A DNA stretch of 33,278 bases, taken from assembly GCA_019115045.1 (NCBI GenBank), contig DXEI01000134.1:1-33278 (forward strand). Direction: 5' to 3'. Made by a program: the position numbers and the translations under genes. This document shows positions 1 to 7,152 of the stretch, piece by piece (position 1 is the first letter of the stretch; each line of letters starts with the position of its first letter). The notes under the pieces were generated by a model. It was not told where the DNA came from, did not search any database, and worked only from the letters and a program-made list of their open reading frames with translations. Origin of the DNA: Candidatus Gemmiger excrementipullorum (GTDB lineage Bacteria > Bacillota > Clostridia > Oscillospirales > Ruminococcaceae).

Positions 1-42
1 ACCCTCGTACACGCCCTGCAGATACGCATTTTTGATCGACAT
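1..42 (-). CDS. 5' end of a truncated gene (MSIKNAYLQGVYEG...), possibly an NADP-type glutamate dehydrogenase
   Basis: Minus-strand ATG at 40-42 preceded by AAAGGAGA about 9 nt upstream; only 14 codons visible. The N-terminus resembles GdhA-type proteins from memory; product is weakly supported. Confidence 0.4.
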   Translation of the reverse strand, partial: MSIKNAYLQGVYEG

Positions 43-83
43 GTGGGACACTCTCCTTTATATAAATTTCGAACACCGCCTTT

Positions 84-112
84 ATCCTACCACGCGATGC
101 GTAGTTTTTCAA
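84..112 (-). promoter_or_regulatory. Candidate sigma70-type promoter for the truncated gene
   Basis: Minus strand TTGAAA (107-112), N17, TAGGAT (84-89), with TGG directly before the -10 (extended -10). Confidence 0.5.
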
Positions 113-210
113 GATTTTTGCAGTAACTTTCATAAAGTTTGTGCGCATTTCGGCAGCAGATGTCCCCACGCTATGGACAGCTTGTGCAATTTTACAATAT
201 TTAAGAAAGT

Positions 211-1665
211 TCACGGCAGCATCTGCACCGGCGTGTAGTCGGTGCTGCCCTGCAAAAAGGCGTCGATGGCGATGAGGCCGTAGTCATAGTCGGCGACATA
301 GGGCTCTTTCTCGCGCAGCGGCAGCAGAAAGCGCCCGTCGTCGGTCACGGCGGCGGCAAACATCGTGCGGTCCACCGGGGCAGCGGCCTCGATCGTCTGC
401 GCCACGGCGTACCGCTCGCCGCTTTGCCGGTCAAGCACCCACGCCGTATTGGGGGCCTCGGGTGTTTCGGCGGCGCTCTCCAGCCAGAGCCAGCGGCCCT
501 CCTGCGCGGCGGCGCCGGGCAGGGCGCGCGCTTCGGCGTCCAAAATATTCCCATTGGCCCCGGCAATGTCCTGCCACTGGCCGGTGGCCGTATCGTAGAC
601 GCGCAGCCCAATGCGCGTCAGCACCCCCGCGCCGTCGCGCTGCATCGTGGCAAAATACAGCCAGCCGCCCGCCTGGCCGCGGAACCCGGTGTCGGACACG
701 ATCATCCGGTCGACCAGCAGCGGGGTGCGCACGCCGGTGGCGGGGTCCAGCAGGTAGTAGGCATAGTACCCGTTTTGCAGCGCGGCGTCGTAGGCTTCCC
801 GGTTTTGGTCGGGGTCGGGCAGCGGCGCGTCGGTGAGGAACTGATCGACCAGCAGGTTTTGCCCCATCACGCCGCAGGGCCATTCGTTTTCTTGCAGCGG
901 AAATTCCGTCACGCTGCCATCGGCCAGCGATACGCGGTAGCCGGTGCGCGCCCCCATCGTGAGCGCACCGCTGCTGTAACCGTACAGCGCCGCACCGTCG
1001 CACCAGCGCAGGATGGAATCCGAGCCAAGGTTTTGCGAGAGTTCTAGGATGTGCTTGGCCGCGCCGCCCCCGGTAATGACCATCAGGCTGGCGGGGTCTG
1101 TGGAGGAGCGATACACCGCGCGCTGCCAGGCCAGGTATTCCTCCGGCGTTTGGCCAAAGGTCTGCGCGTCCTCGGCCAGTGTGCCGGCCAGGTTGGTCTC
1201 GTAGTATTCCTCCCAGGTGGCGGGCATGTACTCGCCCGCCCACTGTTTATACACATAGACGGCGTCCCCGGCGGCAAACAACTTATAATGGTGCCGGATG
1301 CCGGGGAAGTACGCCGGGCAGTCCTCTGACGCATGATCGCAGCCCGGCACGCTGCACAGCACGCGCTGCTCGGCGGCGGCGTAGTCGATGACGGTGACCA
1401 GGCCGTGGTCGTTTTGCCACAGCATCTGGTAGCCGCAGTCCCCGGCATTGAACAGGCACGTTTGGGCGCCGTCCTCGGCCAGGGCGTACAGCTCCCCTGC
1501 CACGGCGGGCAGGGCGGCGGTCTCTTGCGCCGGGGCGGTCCCGGCGGTCTGGGCGCTCTCGGCGGTTTGTCCGTTTTGGGGCGCGTCCGCAGTCTGCGCC
1601 GGGGCGCAGGCGGCCAGCGCCAGCGCGGCGGCCAGCGCCAAAACAACGGGTATGCGGGTTTTCAT
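211..1665 (-). CDS. Lipoprotein, paralogue of the adjacent 1697-3160 gene
   Basis: 484 aa; signal peptide with lipobox (LALAAC); C-X4-C-X-H-X4-C motif (CSVPGCDHASEDC); ends IDAFLQGSTDYTPVQMLP as in the neighbour. Confidence 0.85.
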   Translation of the reverse strand: MKTRIPVVLALAAALALAACAPAQTADAPQNGQTAESAQTAGTAPAQETAALPAVAGELYALAEDGAQTCLFNAGDCGYQMLWQNDHGLVTVIDYAAAEQRVLCSVPGCDHASEDCPAYFPGIRHHYKLFAAGDAVYVYKQWAGEYMPATWEEYYETNLAGTLAEDAQTFGQTPEEYLAWQRAVYRSSTDPASLMVITGGGAAKHILELSQNLGSDSILRWCDGAALYGYSSGALTMGARTGYRVSLADGSVTEFPLQENEWPCGVMGQNLLVDQFLTDAPLPDPDQNREAYDAALQNGYYAYYLLDPATGVRTPLLVDRMIVSDTGFRGQAGGWLYFATMQRDGAGVLTRIGLRVYDTATGQWQDIAGANGNILDAEARALPGAAAQEGRWLWLESAAETPEAPNTAWVLDRQSGERYAVAQTIEAAAPVDRTMFAAAVTDDGRFLLPLREKEPYVADYDYGLIAIDAFLQGSTDYTPVQMLP

Positions 1666-1696
1666 GGGGTGCCCTCCTTATCGCGGCGGGGTGTGG

Positions 1697-3160
1697 TCAA
1701 GCGAGCATCTGCACCGGCGTGTAGGCGGTGCTGCCCTGCAAAAAGGCGTCGATGCCGATGAGGCTGTAGTCGTACAGTTCTCCCTCGCCCCGGTACGCGG
1801 TGCGCACCAAAAACCGGCCGTCATCGGTCTGGGCCAGCGGGTACACAGCCTGCGGCCCGTAAGGGGCGTCCGCCAGCTTTTGCTGCACGGCGGTCAGCGT
1901 GCCGGTACGGATGTCTAACACCCAGGTGAGATCCTCGGTCCAGCCGCTGGAACCCGTAAACCACAGGTAGGGCGCCGTGCAGGCGGCGCTGGACGCCGGG
2001 CAGGCCGCATCCGGGTGCCGCAGGGTCATACTGGCGTCGGGCAGGGGGCGCAGCAGGTCCCGCCAGGTCCCGGCTGCCGGGTCGTAGGCGCAAAAGGCGC
2101 GGTCCAGGGCTGTGCCGTCGTCTTGGAGTTCCTGCTCCTCAAAAACCAGTTCACCGTTCAGCAGGCCGCAAAAGCCGTTGTCCTCGTAGAGGGAAGCATC
2201 GCGCGGGCGTTCCAGCACTTTGCTGCGCATGCCGGTGGCCGGGTCCAGCCAGTCGTATTCCACCACAGCGTTTTGCATGGCGGCGTCGTAGGCTTCCCAG
2301 TTTTGGCCAGGGTCGGGCAGCGGCGCGTCGGCCACGGGGCGGCTGGTCAGCAGCCGGCCGCCCTGCGCGCCGACGATCTTCTCGTACTGCATGAGCGGGA
2401 AGGTCGTCACGCTGCCGTCGGCCAGCGCGATGCGGTACCCGGCCGAGTTGCCGGTGGGCAGCGCGTCGTAGGCATAGCCGTACAGCGCCGCGCCGTCGCA
2501 CCAGCGCATGGTGGTGCTTGCCAGGTCCTGCGTGCAGGTCAACTCCCGGCGGGACGTGCCGCCGCCCTCGATGACATACAGCCCCGCCGGGGCGCTTTGC
2601 TCGGCATAGCGGCCGCGGCAGTAGGCCAGCAGTTCCTCGTCGGTCAATGTCTCCCACCCCTGGGGGCGTTCCTGCAATTTGGGGGCCACGACCTCGGCGT
2701 AATAATCATCCCAACTTCCCTCATAGTGCATCGTGACTACCGGGCGGTAGACGTACAGCGTCTCGCCCACGGTGAACACACACAGTTCCCGCCCCTTGCC
2801 GGGGAAATACGCCGGGCAGGCGTCGGTATCGTGCCCGCAGCCCGGCACGCGGCAGACGACGCGCTGTTCGGCGGTGGCGTAGTCGATCTCAGTCAGCAGG
2901 CAGTAGCCCAAATGGTAGGTGGGGTCCAGCATATAGTAGGCGTCGCCCGCATTAAAAACGGGCTCTGTGGCGTTCCACGCTTCCACTGTAAAAAACGCCC
3001 CGGCCGGTCCGGCCGTTTGCGGTTCGGGGGCGGTCTCTTGCGCCGGGGCGGTCTCGGCGGTTTGTTCGTTTTGGGGCGCGTCCGCGGTGTGCGCCGGGGC
3101 GCAGGCGGCCAGCGCCAGCGCGGCGGCCAGCGCCAAAACAACGGGTAGGCGGGTTTTCAT
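1697..3160 (-). CDS. Lipoprotein, tandem paralogue
   Basis: 487 aa; nearly identical signal peptide; CRVPGCGHDTDAC motif with the same spacing; C-terminus IDAFLQGSTAYTPVQMLA. Confidence 0.85.
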   Translation of the reverse strand: MKTRLPVVLALAAALALAACAPAHTADAPQNEQTAETAPAQETAPEPQTAGPAGAFFTVEAWNATEPVFNAGDAYYMLDPTYHLGYCLLTEIDYATAEQRVVCRVPGCGHDTDACPAYFPGKGRELCVFTVGETLYVYRPVVTMHYEGSWDDYYAEVVAPKLQERPQGWETLTDEELLAYCRGRYAEQSAPAGLYVIEGGGTSRRELTCTQDLASTTMRWCDGAALYGYAYDALPTGNSAGYRIALADGSVTTFPLMQYEKIVGAQGGRLLTSRPVADAPLPDPGQNWEAYDAAMQNAVVEYDWLDPATGMRSKVLERPRDASLYEDNGFCGLLNGELVFEEQELQDDGTALDRAFCAYDPAAGTWRDLLRPLPDASMTLRHPDAACPASSAACTAPYLWFTGSSGWTEDLTWVLDIRTGTLTAVQQKLADAPYGPQAVYPLAQTDDGRFLVRTAYRGEGELYDYSLIGIDAFLQGSTAYTPVQMLA

Positions 3161-3173
3161 AGGGCGTCCTTTC

Positions 3174-4169
3174 TTATGGGGTCTCGGGCGGGGTCTCGGG
3201 CACGGCGCGGGGCAGTTCCTCCGCCGTGCAGGGCTGTAACGTCAGCGAGTATACCCACCGCGTGTGGGCCGTTTCGCCGCCGCTTACCGAGCCGGTCATG
3301 GTGGTGTACGGGTAGAGCGACGCGGTGATGAGCGCCGCGCCGTTTTGGCTGTAGAGCGCGTGGGGATACAGGCTGTCCTGCGGGACGGCCCAGTCGCCCA
3401 GGGCGGCCAGGCCCGCCTGTTCGGCAAAGGCGTGCAGGGCGGCTTCGTCGGGCGTTGGCGGGGCGGTGCCGTCGGCGGCCGCGTCCACCTCGCCCGTTGC
3501 GGCGGCCTGCAAGGCAGCCTCTGCGGCGGCCTCCAGGGCGGCCTGCTGCGTGGCCAGGCCGCCAAAATAGTCGTATGGGGCCGAGAGCCAGATGTCCACC
3601 ACCGCGCCGGTGCGGCTGTCCATCGTCAGGCTGCAGGCGGTGTACAGCGTGCCGGTCTCGTCCAGCGCAAAACGCTTGAGCGTGATGAACCCCAAACTGT
3701 CGGTGGCGTAGTAGGGCATTTCCAGCCAGTACTGCGTGCCGTCGTAGTCGGTGTACGGGCCGGTCTCGGCCCAGTCGCAGGCCCAGGCGGCCCAGGCGGG
3801 GGCCAGGGCCCCGCTGGCGGCCAGGTCTTGCAGCACGGCGTCCATGGTATCGCGGTAGACGCTGCTTGCCGTCATGCCGCCGATGTCGCTGCGCGCGCCG
3901 ACGTACAGCATACGGTCCTGCGCGGCGTCGCCCTGCGGCAGGGGCGTGTAGGCGCTCTGGCTTTGCGCGGCGCGCTCTGTAAGCTGGCGCAGCAGGTAGT
4001 AGTCGTCGCCGCTGGGCACCGGCGCGGTGTAGGGGTCCTGCACGGCGGCGGTGCGGCCCAGCGCCGCGGCGTCGGCCGCCGCCAAAAACACGGCCGGGGC
4101 CGCCGCGCACACCAGCACGGCCAGCGCGCACAGCGCGCCCGCCAGGCGCGGATGCTGCCACAGTTTCAT
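3174..4169 (-). CDS. Membrane-anchored extracytoplasmic protein of unknown function, coupled to the histidine kinase
   Basis: 331 aa; one N-terminal hydrophobic segment; start overlaps the kinase stop in an ATGA arrangement (4166-4169). Confidence 0.8.
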   Translation of the reverse strand: MKLWQHPRLAGALCALAVLVCAAAPAVFLAAADAAALGRTAAVQDPYTAPVPSGDDYYLLRQLTERAAQSQSAYTPLPQGDAAQDRMLYVGARSDIGGMTASSVYRDTMDAVLQDLAASGALAPAWAAWACDWAETGPYTDYDGTQYWLEMPYYATDSLGFITLKRFALDETGTLYTACSLTMDSRTGAVVDIWLSAPYDYFGGLATQQAALEAAAEAALQAAATGEVDAAADGTAPPTPDEAALHAFAEQAGLAALGDWAVPQDSLYPHALYSQNGAALITASLYPYTTMTGSVSGGETAHTRWVYSLTLQPCTAEELPRAVPETPPETP

Positions 4170-5515
4170 GCTTCGCCACCCCCTTTGGGCAGGGTGACGC
4201 GCACGGTGGTGCCCTGCCCCTGCCGGCTCTCAATTTCCAGCGTGCCGCCGTGGGCCGCCGCGATGCGCTGGCACAGCGCCAGCCCCAGCCCGCTGCCGCC
4301 CTGTTTGCGCGCGCGGGATTTATCGACCATATAAAACGGCTCGGTCACGCGGGGGATTTCTTGCGGCGGGATGCCGCAGCCGCAGTCGGTGACGGATACC
4401 GTGACGCTGCCACCCTGCTGCGTGCAGGCGATGGCGATGGGCGCGCCCGGCGCGCTGGCCTTGACGGCGTTTTGCACCAGGTTGTAAAACAGGTCCAGCA
4501 GCAGGTCGGCGTCGCCCTGCACCGTGCAGCGCCCCGGCGGCGTTTGCAGGTTGGCCCCCGGGCAGGCGGCGCGCAGCCGCGGCCACAGCGCGGCCAGGTC
4601 CAGCGGGTGAAGCTGCAGGTCCTCGCCGCCCAGGGCCAGCAGCGCCAGCAGTTTCTGGCTCAAATCTTCCAGGCGGCGGCCCTCATGGTAGATGGCGCCG
4701 GCGGCCTCGCGCTGTTCGTCGGGGTCGCCCTGCGCGGCGCGCAGCATGTCGGCGTAGCCGATGATGCTGGTCATGGGGGTTTTGAGTTCATGGGTGAACG
4801 CGCCCATAAAATCCTCGCGCTGCTGCACGCTGTGTTCCAGCGCGGCGATCTTTTCCTGCACGGCGTCGGCCATCTGGTCAAAGCTGCGGCTGACCTGCTC
4901 GATCTCGTCGCCGGTATGCAGCGCCGTGCGGTGGGCGTAGTCGCCCCCGGCAATGCGCGCGCTGGCCGCCGTGAGCACCCGCAGCGGGCGGGTGACCTGC
5001 CGCGCCAGCAGTGCCAGCACGGCCGCGCCGCCCGCCAGCACGACGGCCTCCAGCCCCAGGAAACGGCGCAGGCTGGCGTCGCGCTCGCGGTAGAGGCCGG
5101 TGAGGTCGAACGCGCTGACCAGGTGCACCCCGCCCTGCAGATCGCTGCCGTACAGCGCATAGACCGCGCCGCCGTCGCGCACGGTGCGCGCGGTGGCGTT
5201 TGGCAGCGGGGCGTCCCACGCCAGCGGCAGCGCGCTGTACACAAGGTCCTGCCCGCGCCAGACGGCGGCCATGCGGCCGTGCGCGCGCACCAGGGCGGCC
5301 AGCGCGGCATCGCCGGTGTCGTCGCCGCGGCGCTGCAGGTCCAGAATTTCGGTTTGCAGCAATGTGCAGGCCTGCGCGTGGGCGGCGGCGTTGGCGTGGT
5401 CGACGCGCTGGCGCTGCGCGGCAAAATCGCTGTACAGTAAGTAGCACCCGCCCACGCCGAACGACGCGCTGAGCACGAGCAGCAGCAGGCAGATGAGTTT
5501 TTGGGCAAAGCGCAT
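4166..5515 (-). CDS. HAMP-containing sensor histidine kinase
   Basis: HAMP-like segment, H-box (FTHELKTPMTSIIGYADML), N box (FYNLVQNAVKA), G boxes (GSGLGLALCQRI). Start set at MRFAQK with AAGGAGG upstream; the ORF track extends to 5551. Confidence 0.93.
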   Translation of the reverse strand: MRFAQKLICLLLLVLSASFGVGGCYLLYSDFAAQRQRVDHANAAAHAQACTLLQTEILDLQRRGDDTGDAALAALVRAHGRMAAVWRGQDLVYSALPLAWDAPLPNATARTVRDGGAVYALYGSDLQGGVHLVSAFDLTGLYRERDASLRRFLGLEAVVLAGGAAVLALLARQVTRPLRVLTAASARIAGGDYAHRTALHTGDEIEQVSRSFDQMADAVQEKIAALEHSVQQREDFMGAFTHELKTPMTSIIGYADMLRAAQGDPDEQREAAGAIYHEGRRLEDLSQKLLALLALGGEDLQLHPLDLAALWPRLRAACPGANLQTPPGRCTVQGDADLLLDLFYNLVQNAVKASAPGAPIAIACTQQGGSVTVSVTDCGCGIPPQEIPRVTEPFYMVDKSRARKQGGSGLGLALCQRIAAAHGGTLEIESRQGQGTTVRVTLPKGGGEA

Positions 5516-5552
5516 AAGGGGGCCTCCTTGTTTTTTTGGGGGGCGGGTCAAA

Positions 5553-5590
5553 TCGAAAATGAAAAATGAAAAATGAAAAAATAAAAATTA
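5553..5590. repeat. Short AT-rich tandem repeat (GAAAAAT, 7-bp unit)
   Basis: Plus strand gaaaatgaaaaatgaaaaatgaaaaaataaaaatt, just upstream of the kinase start in an otherwise GC-rich region. Confidence 0.7.
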
Positions 5591-5625
5591 TGGTGCTGCG
5601 CCCGCAGGCGCGTCTCGGAGCGCAA

Positions 5626-5680
5626 CCGGGCCGCAAGGCCCGGCTCTTGGAGCAGAGAGGATCGGCGGCCCCGGGCCGCC
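5626..5680. repeat. Two adjacent GC-rich inverted repeats
   Basis: CCGGGCC-gcaa-GGCCCGG (5626-5643) and GGCGGCC-ccg-GGCCGCC (5664-5680). Confidence 0.65.
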
Positions 5681-5799
5681 TAAAAATCGGGTTTGCGGCG
5701 CAATAAAGCACAGCGGTTACCCGGCGTTTGCCTTGCATTGCAGGGCGGCGGGAACGAGCGATTTCCCCGCAAACCCCGCGCGGCCGTTCCCCCCTGCCG

Positions 5800-5823
5800 G
5801 GAGGCATATATGCCGCCCCTACG
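5800..5823 (-). repeat. REP-like element: GTAG foot plus palindrome
   Basis: Minus strand GTAGGGGCGGCATATATGCCTCCC; palindromic core GGCATATATGCC. Confidence 0.55.
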
Positions 5824-5877
5824 CATGGGGGAAGCGCGTACACAAACCCAAAACGTTATCGTAAGGCAAACGGGCAC

Positions 5878-5901
5878 GGGCCGCATGCATGCGGCCCCTA
5901 C
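5878..5901 (-). repeat. REP-like element: GTAG foot plus perfect 20-bp palindrome
   Basis: GGGCCGCATGCATGCGGCCC (5878-5897) followed on the plus strand by CTAC, i.e. GTAG 5' of the hairpin on the minus strand. Confidence 0.6.
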
Positions 5902-5956
5902 AGACCTACCGGGAACAACAGGCAAATGGGTAAAGCAAAAGTTTGCCGCAGACCGG

Positions 5957-5978
5957 CCCGCCCGCGAACGCGGGCGGG
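5957..5978. repeat. Inverted repeat CCCGCCCGCG-aa-CGCGGGCGGG
   Basis: 10-bp perfect arms, 2-nt loop. Confidence 0.7.
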
Positions 5979-6100
5979 GTTTCAGAACGGGAGCCCGGAT
6001 GAGCCTTTCCGGTAGGAAAGAAACGGTATTGTAACAGAGAGCATTTGCCTTGTGAGAAACGCAAACCGTCTCGGGCGACCCCCTTGAAGCCCCGGGGTTT

Positions 6101-6126
6101 CCAAAGGGGCCCGCAGGCCCCTTTGG
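6101..6126. repeat. Inverted repeat CCAAAGGGGCC-cgca-GGCCCCTTTGG
   Basis: 11-bp perfect arms, 4-nt loop. Confidence 0.75.
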
Positions 6127-6161
6127 CCGTGCCCCGCGCCTCGGAATTAGCGGCGGCTTTT

Positions 6162-6195
6162 TCGCTTCCTTTTTGGCCGGTCAAAAAGGAAGCGA
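6162..6195. repeat. Inverted repeat TCGCTTCCTTTTTG-gccggt-CAAAAAGGAAGCGA
   Basis: 14-bp perfect arms, 6-nt loop. Confidence 0.8.
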
Positions 6196-6283
6196 GAATG
6201 GCGAGCAAGAAAACCAAATCTTATAGAGACGAACCGGGAGCAGCAACGTTACCCAAAAACATTCTCATAATGCAGACGGCCAC

Positions 6284-6308
6284 GGCGGGCGTGAACGCCC
6301 GCCCTACA
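6284..6308 (-). repeat. REP-like element: GTAG foot plus hairpin
   Basis: GGCGGGCGT-ga-ACGCCCGCC (6284-6303) followed by CCTAC on the plus strand (GTAGG on the minus strand). Confidence 0.6.
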
Positions 6309-6341
6309 GGATGAGGGAAAGGGGCGGCCAAACCGGCGGCC

Positions 6342-6998
6342 TTACTCCTTTTTCAGGCGGTAGCCGATGCGGTAGACCGTCTCGATGTGATCATACCAGT
6401 GCAGTTTGCGGCGCAGCCGCATGATGTGCAAGTCCAGCGTGCGGGTGTCGGTCTCGGCGCGGTCGCCGCCCCAGACGCGCTCATACAGCGTGTCGCGGTA
6501 GAGCGCCGCGCCGCGGTTGCGCATGAGCTGTTCCAGCAGCAAAAACTCGTTGGGCGTCAAGTCGACCGGCGCGCCGTTTTGCAGCACCGTGTGCGCGCCG
6601 GAGTCCAGCACGACGTCGAACGCCTGCATGACGCTGCCGCGCCCGTTGCGGCGCAGTACGCTTTCGACCCGGGCCAACAGTTCCTCGACCGCAAAGGGCT
6701 TGACGATGTAGTCGTCGGCGCCGCGGCGCAGCCCCTCGACCCGGTCCTTGACGGTGCCCTTGGCCGTGATAAAGATGACCGGCACGCCCTGCGGGCGCAG
6801 GTAGTCCAGCAGGTCGTAACCGTCCAGGCCCGGCAGCATGATGTCCAGCAGCGCCAGGTCGTAGTCGTTTTGTTCAATGCGGTCGGCGGCGGTCTTGCCG
6901 TCGTTGGCCACCGTGCAGCGGTAGCCCGCGCGGGTCAGGTTGATCTCGATCAGGCGGGAGATCAGCGGTTCATCCTCCACGATCAATACGCGTGTCAT
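6342..6998 (-). CDS. OmpR/PhoB-family response regulator
   Basis: 218 aa; receiver domain (VLIVEDEPLI, LLDIMLPGLDGYDLL, ITAKG, VKPF) and C-terminal winged helix (DTRTLDLHIMRLRRKL...VYRIGYRL). Confidence 0.95.
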   Translation of the reverse strand: MTRVLIVEDEPLISRLIEINLTRAGYRCTVANDGKTAADRIEQNDYDLALLDIMLPGLDGYDLLDYLRPQGVPVIFITAKGTVKDRVEGLRRGADDYIVKPFAVEELLARVESVLRRNGRGSVMQAFDVVLDSGAHTVLQNGAPVDLTPNEFLLLEQLMRNRGAALYRDTLYERVWGGDRAETDTRTLDLHIMRLRRKLHWYDHIETVYRIGYRLKKE

Positions 6999-7034
6999 AG
7001 GCAGTTCCTCTCTTTGCGCCCAGCATACCAGGGG

Positions 7035-7066
7035 GTTGTATCGTAGTTGTAACAGGGTTCGTTGTA
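7035..7066. promoter_or_regulatory. GTTGTA direct repeats, candidate OmpR-type binding site
   Basis: GTTGTA at 7035-7040 and 7046-7051 (11 bp start to start) and at 7061-7066, between the response regulator and the GH3 gene. Confidence 0.45.
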
Positions 7067-7083
7067 AATTTTCACAATTTCCT

Positions 7084-7112
7084 TTATTTTACCACAGCCC
7101 GCGTGGTATACT
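7084..7112 (+). promoter_or_regulatory. Candidate promoter of the GH3 gene
   Basis: TATACT at 7107-7112 preceded by TGG (extended -10); weak -35 (TTATTT at 7084-7089). Confidence 0.45.
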
Positions 7113-7152
7113 GTAGCCAAAGCCATAAATTTACAAAAGGAGGCACCCTGCC

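Noticed and set aside
32-238. 68-aa plus-strand ORF MIDMWDTLLYINFEHRLY...
   Set aside because: It overlaps the promoter and start of the truncated minus-strand gene; no SD or family resemblance.
5693-6314. Several 80-113 aa ORFs in the palindromic gap
   Set aside because: They run through inverted repeats, have no SD or recognisable domain, and overlap each other on both strands.
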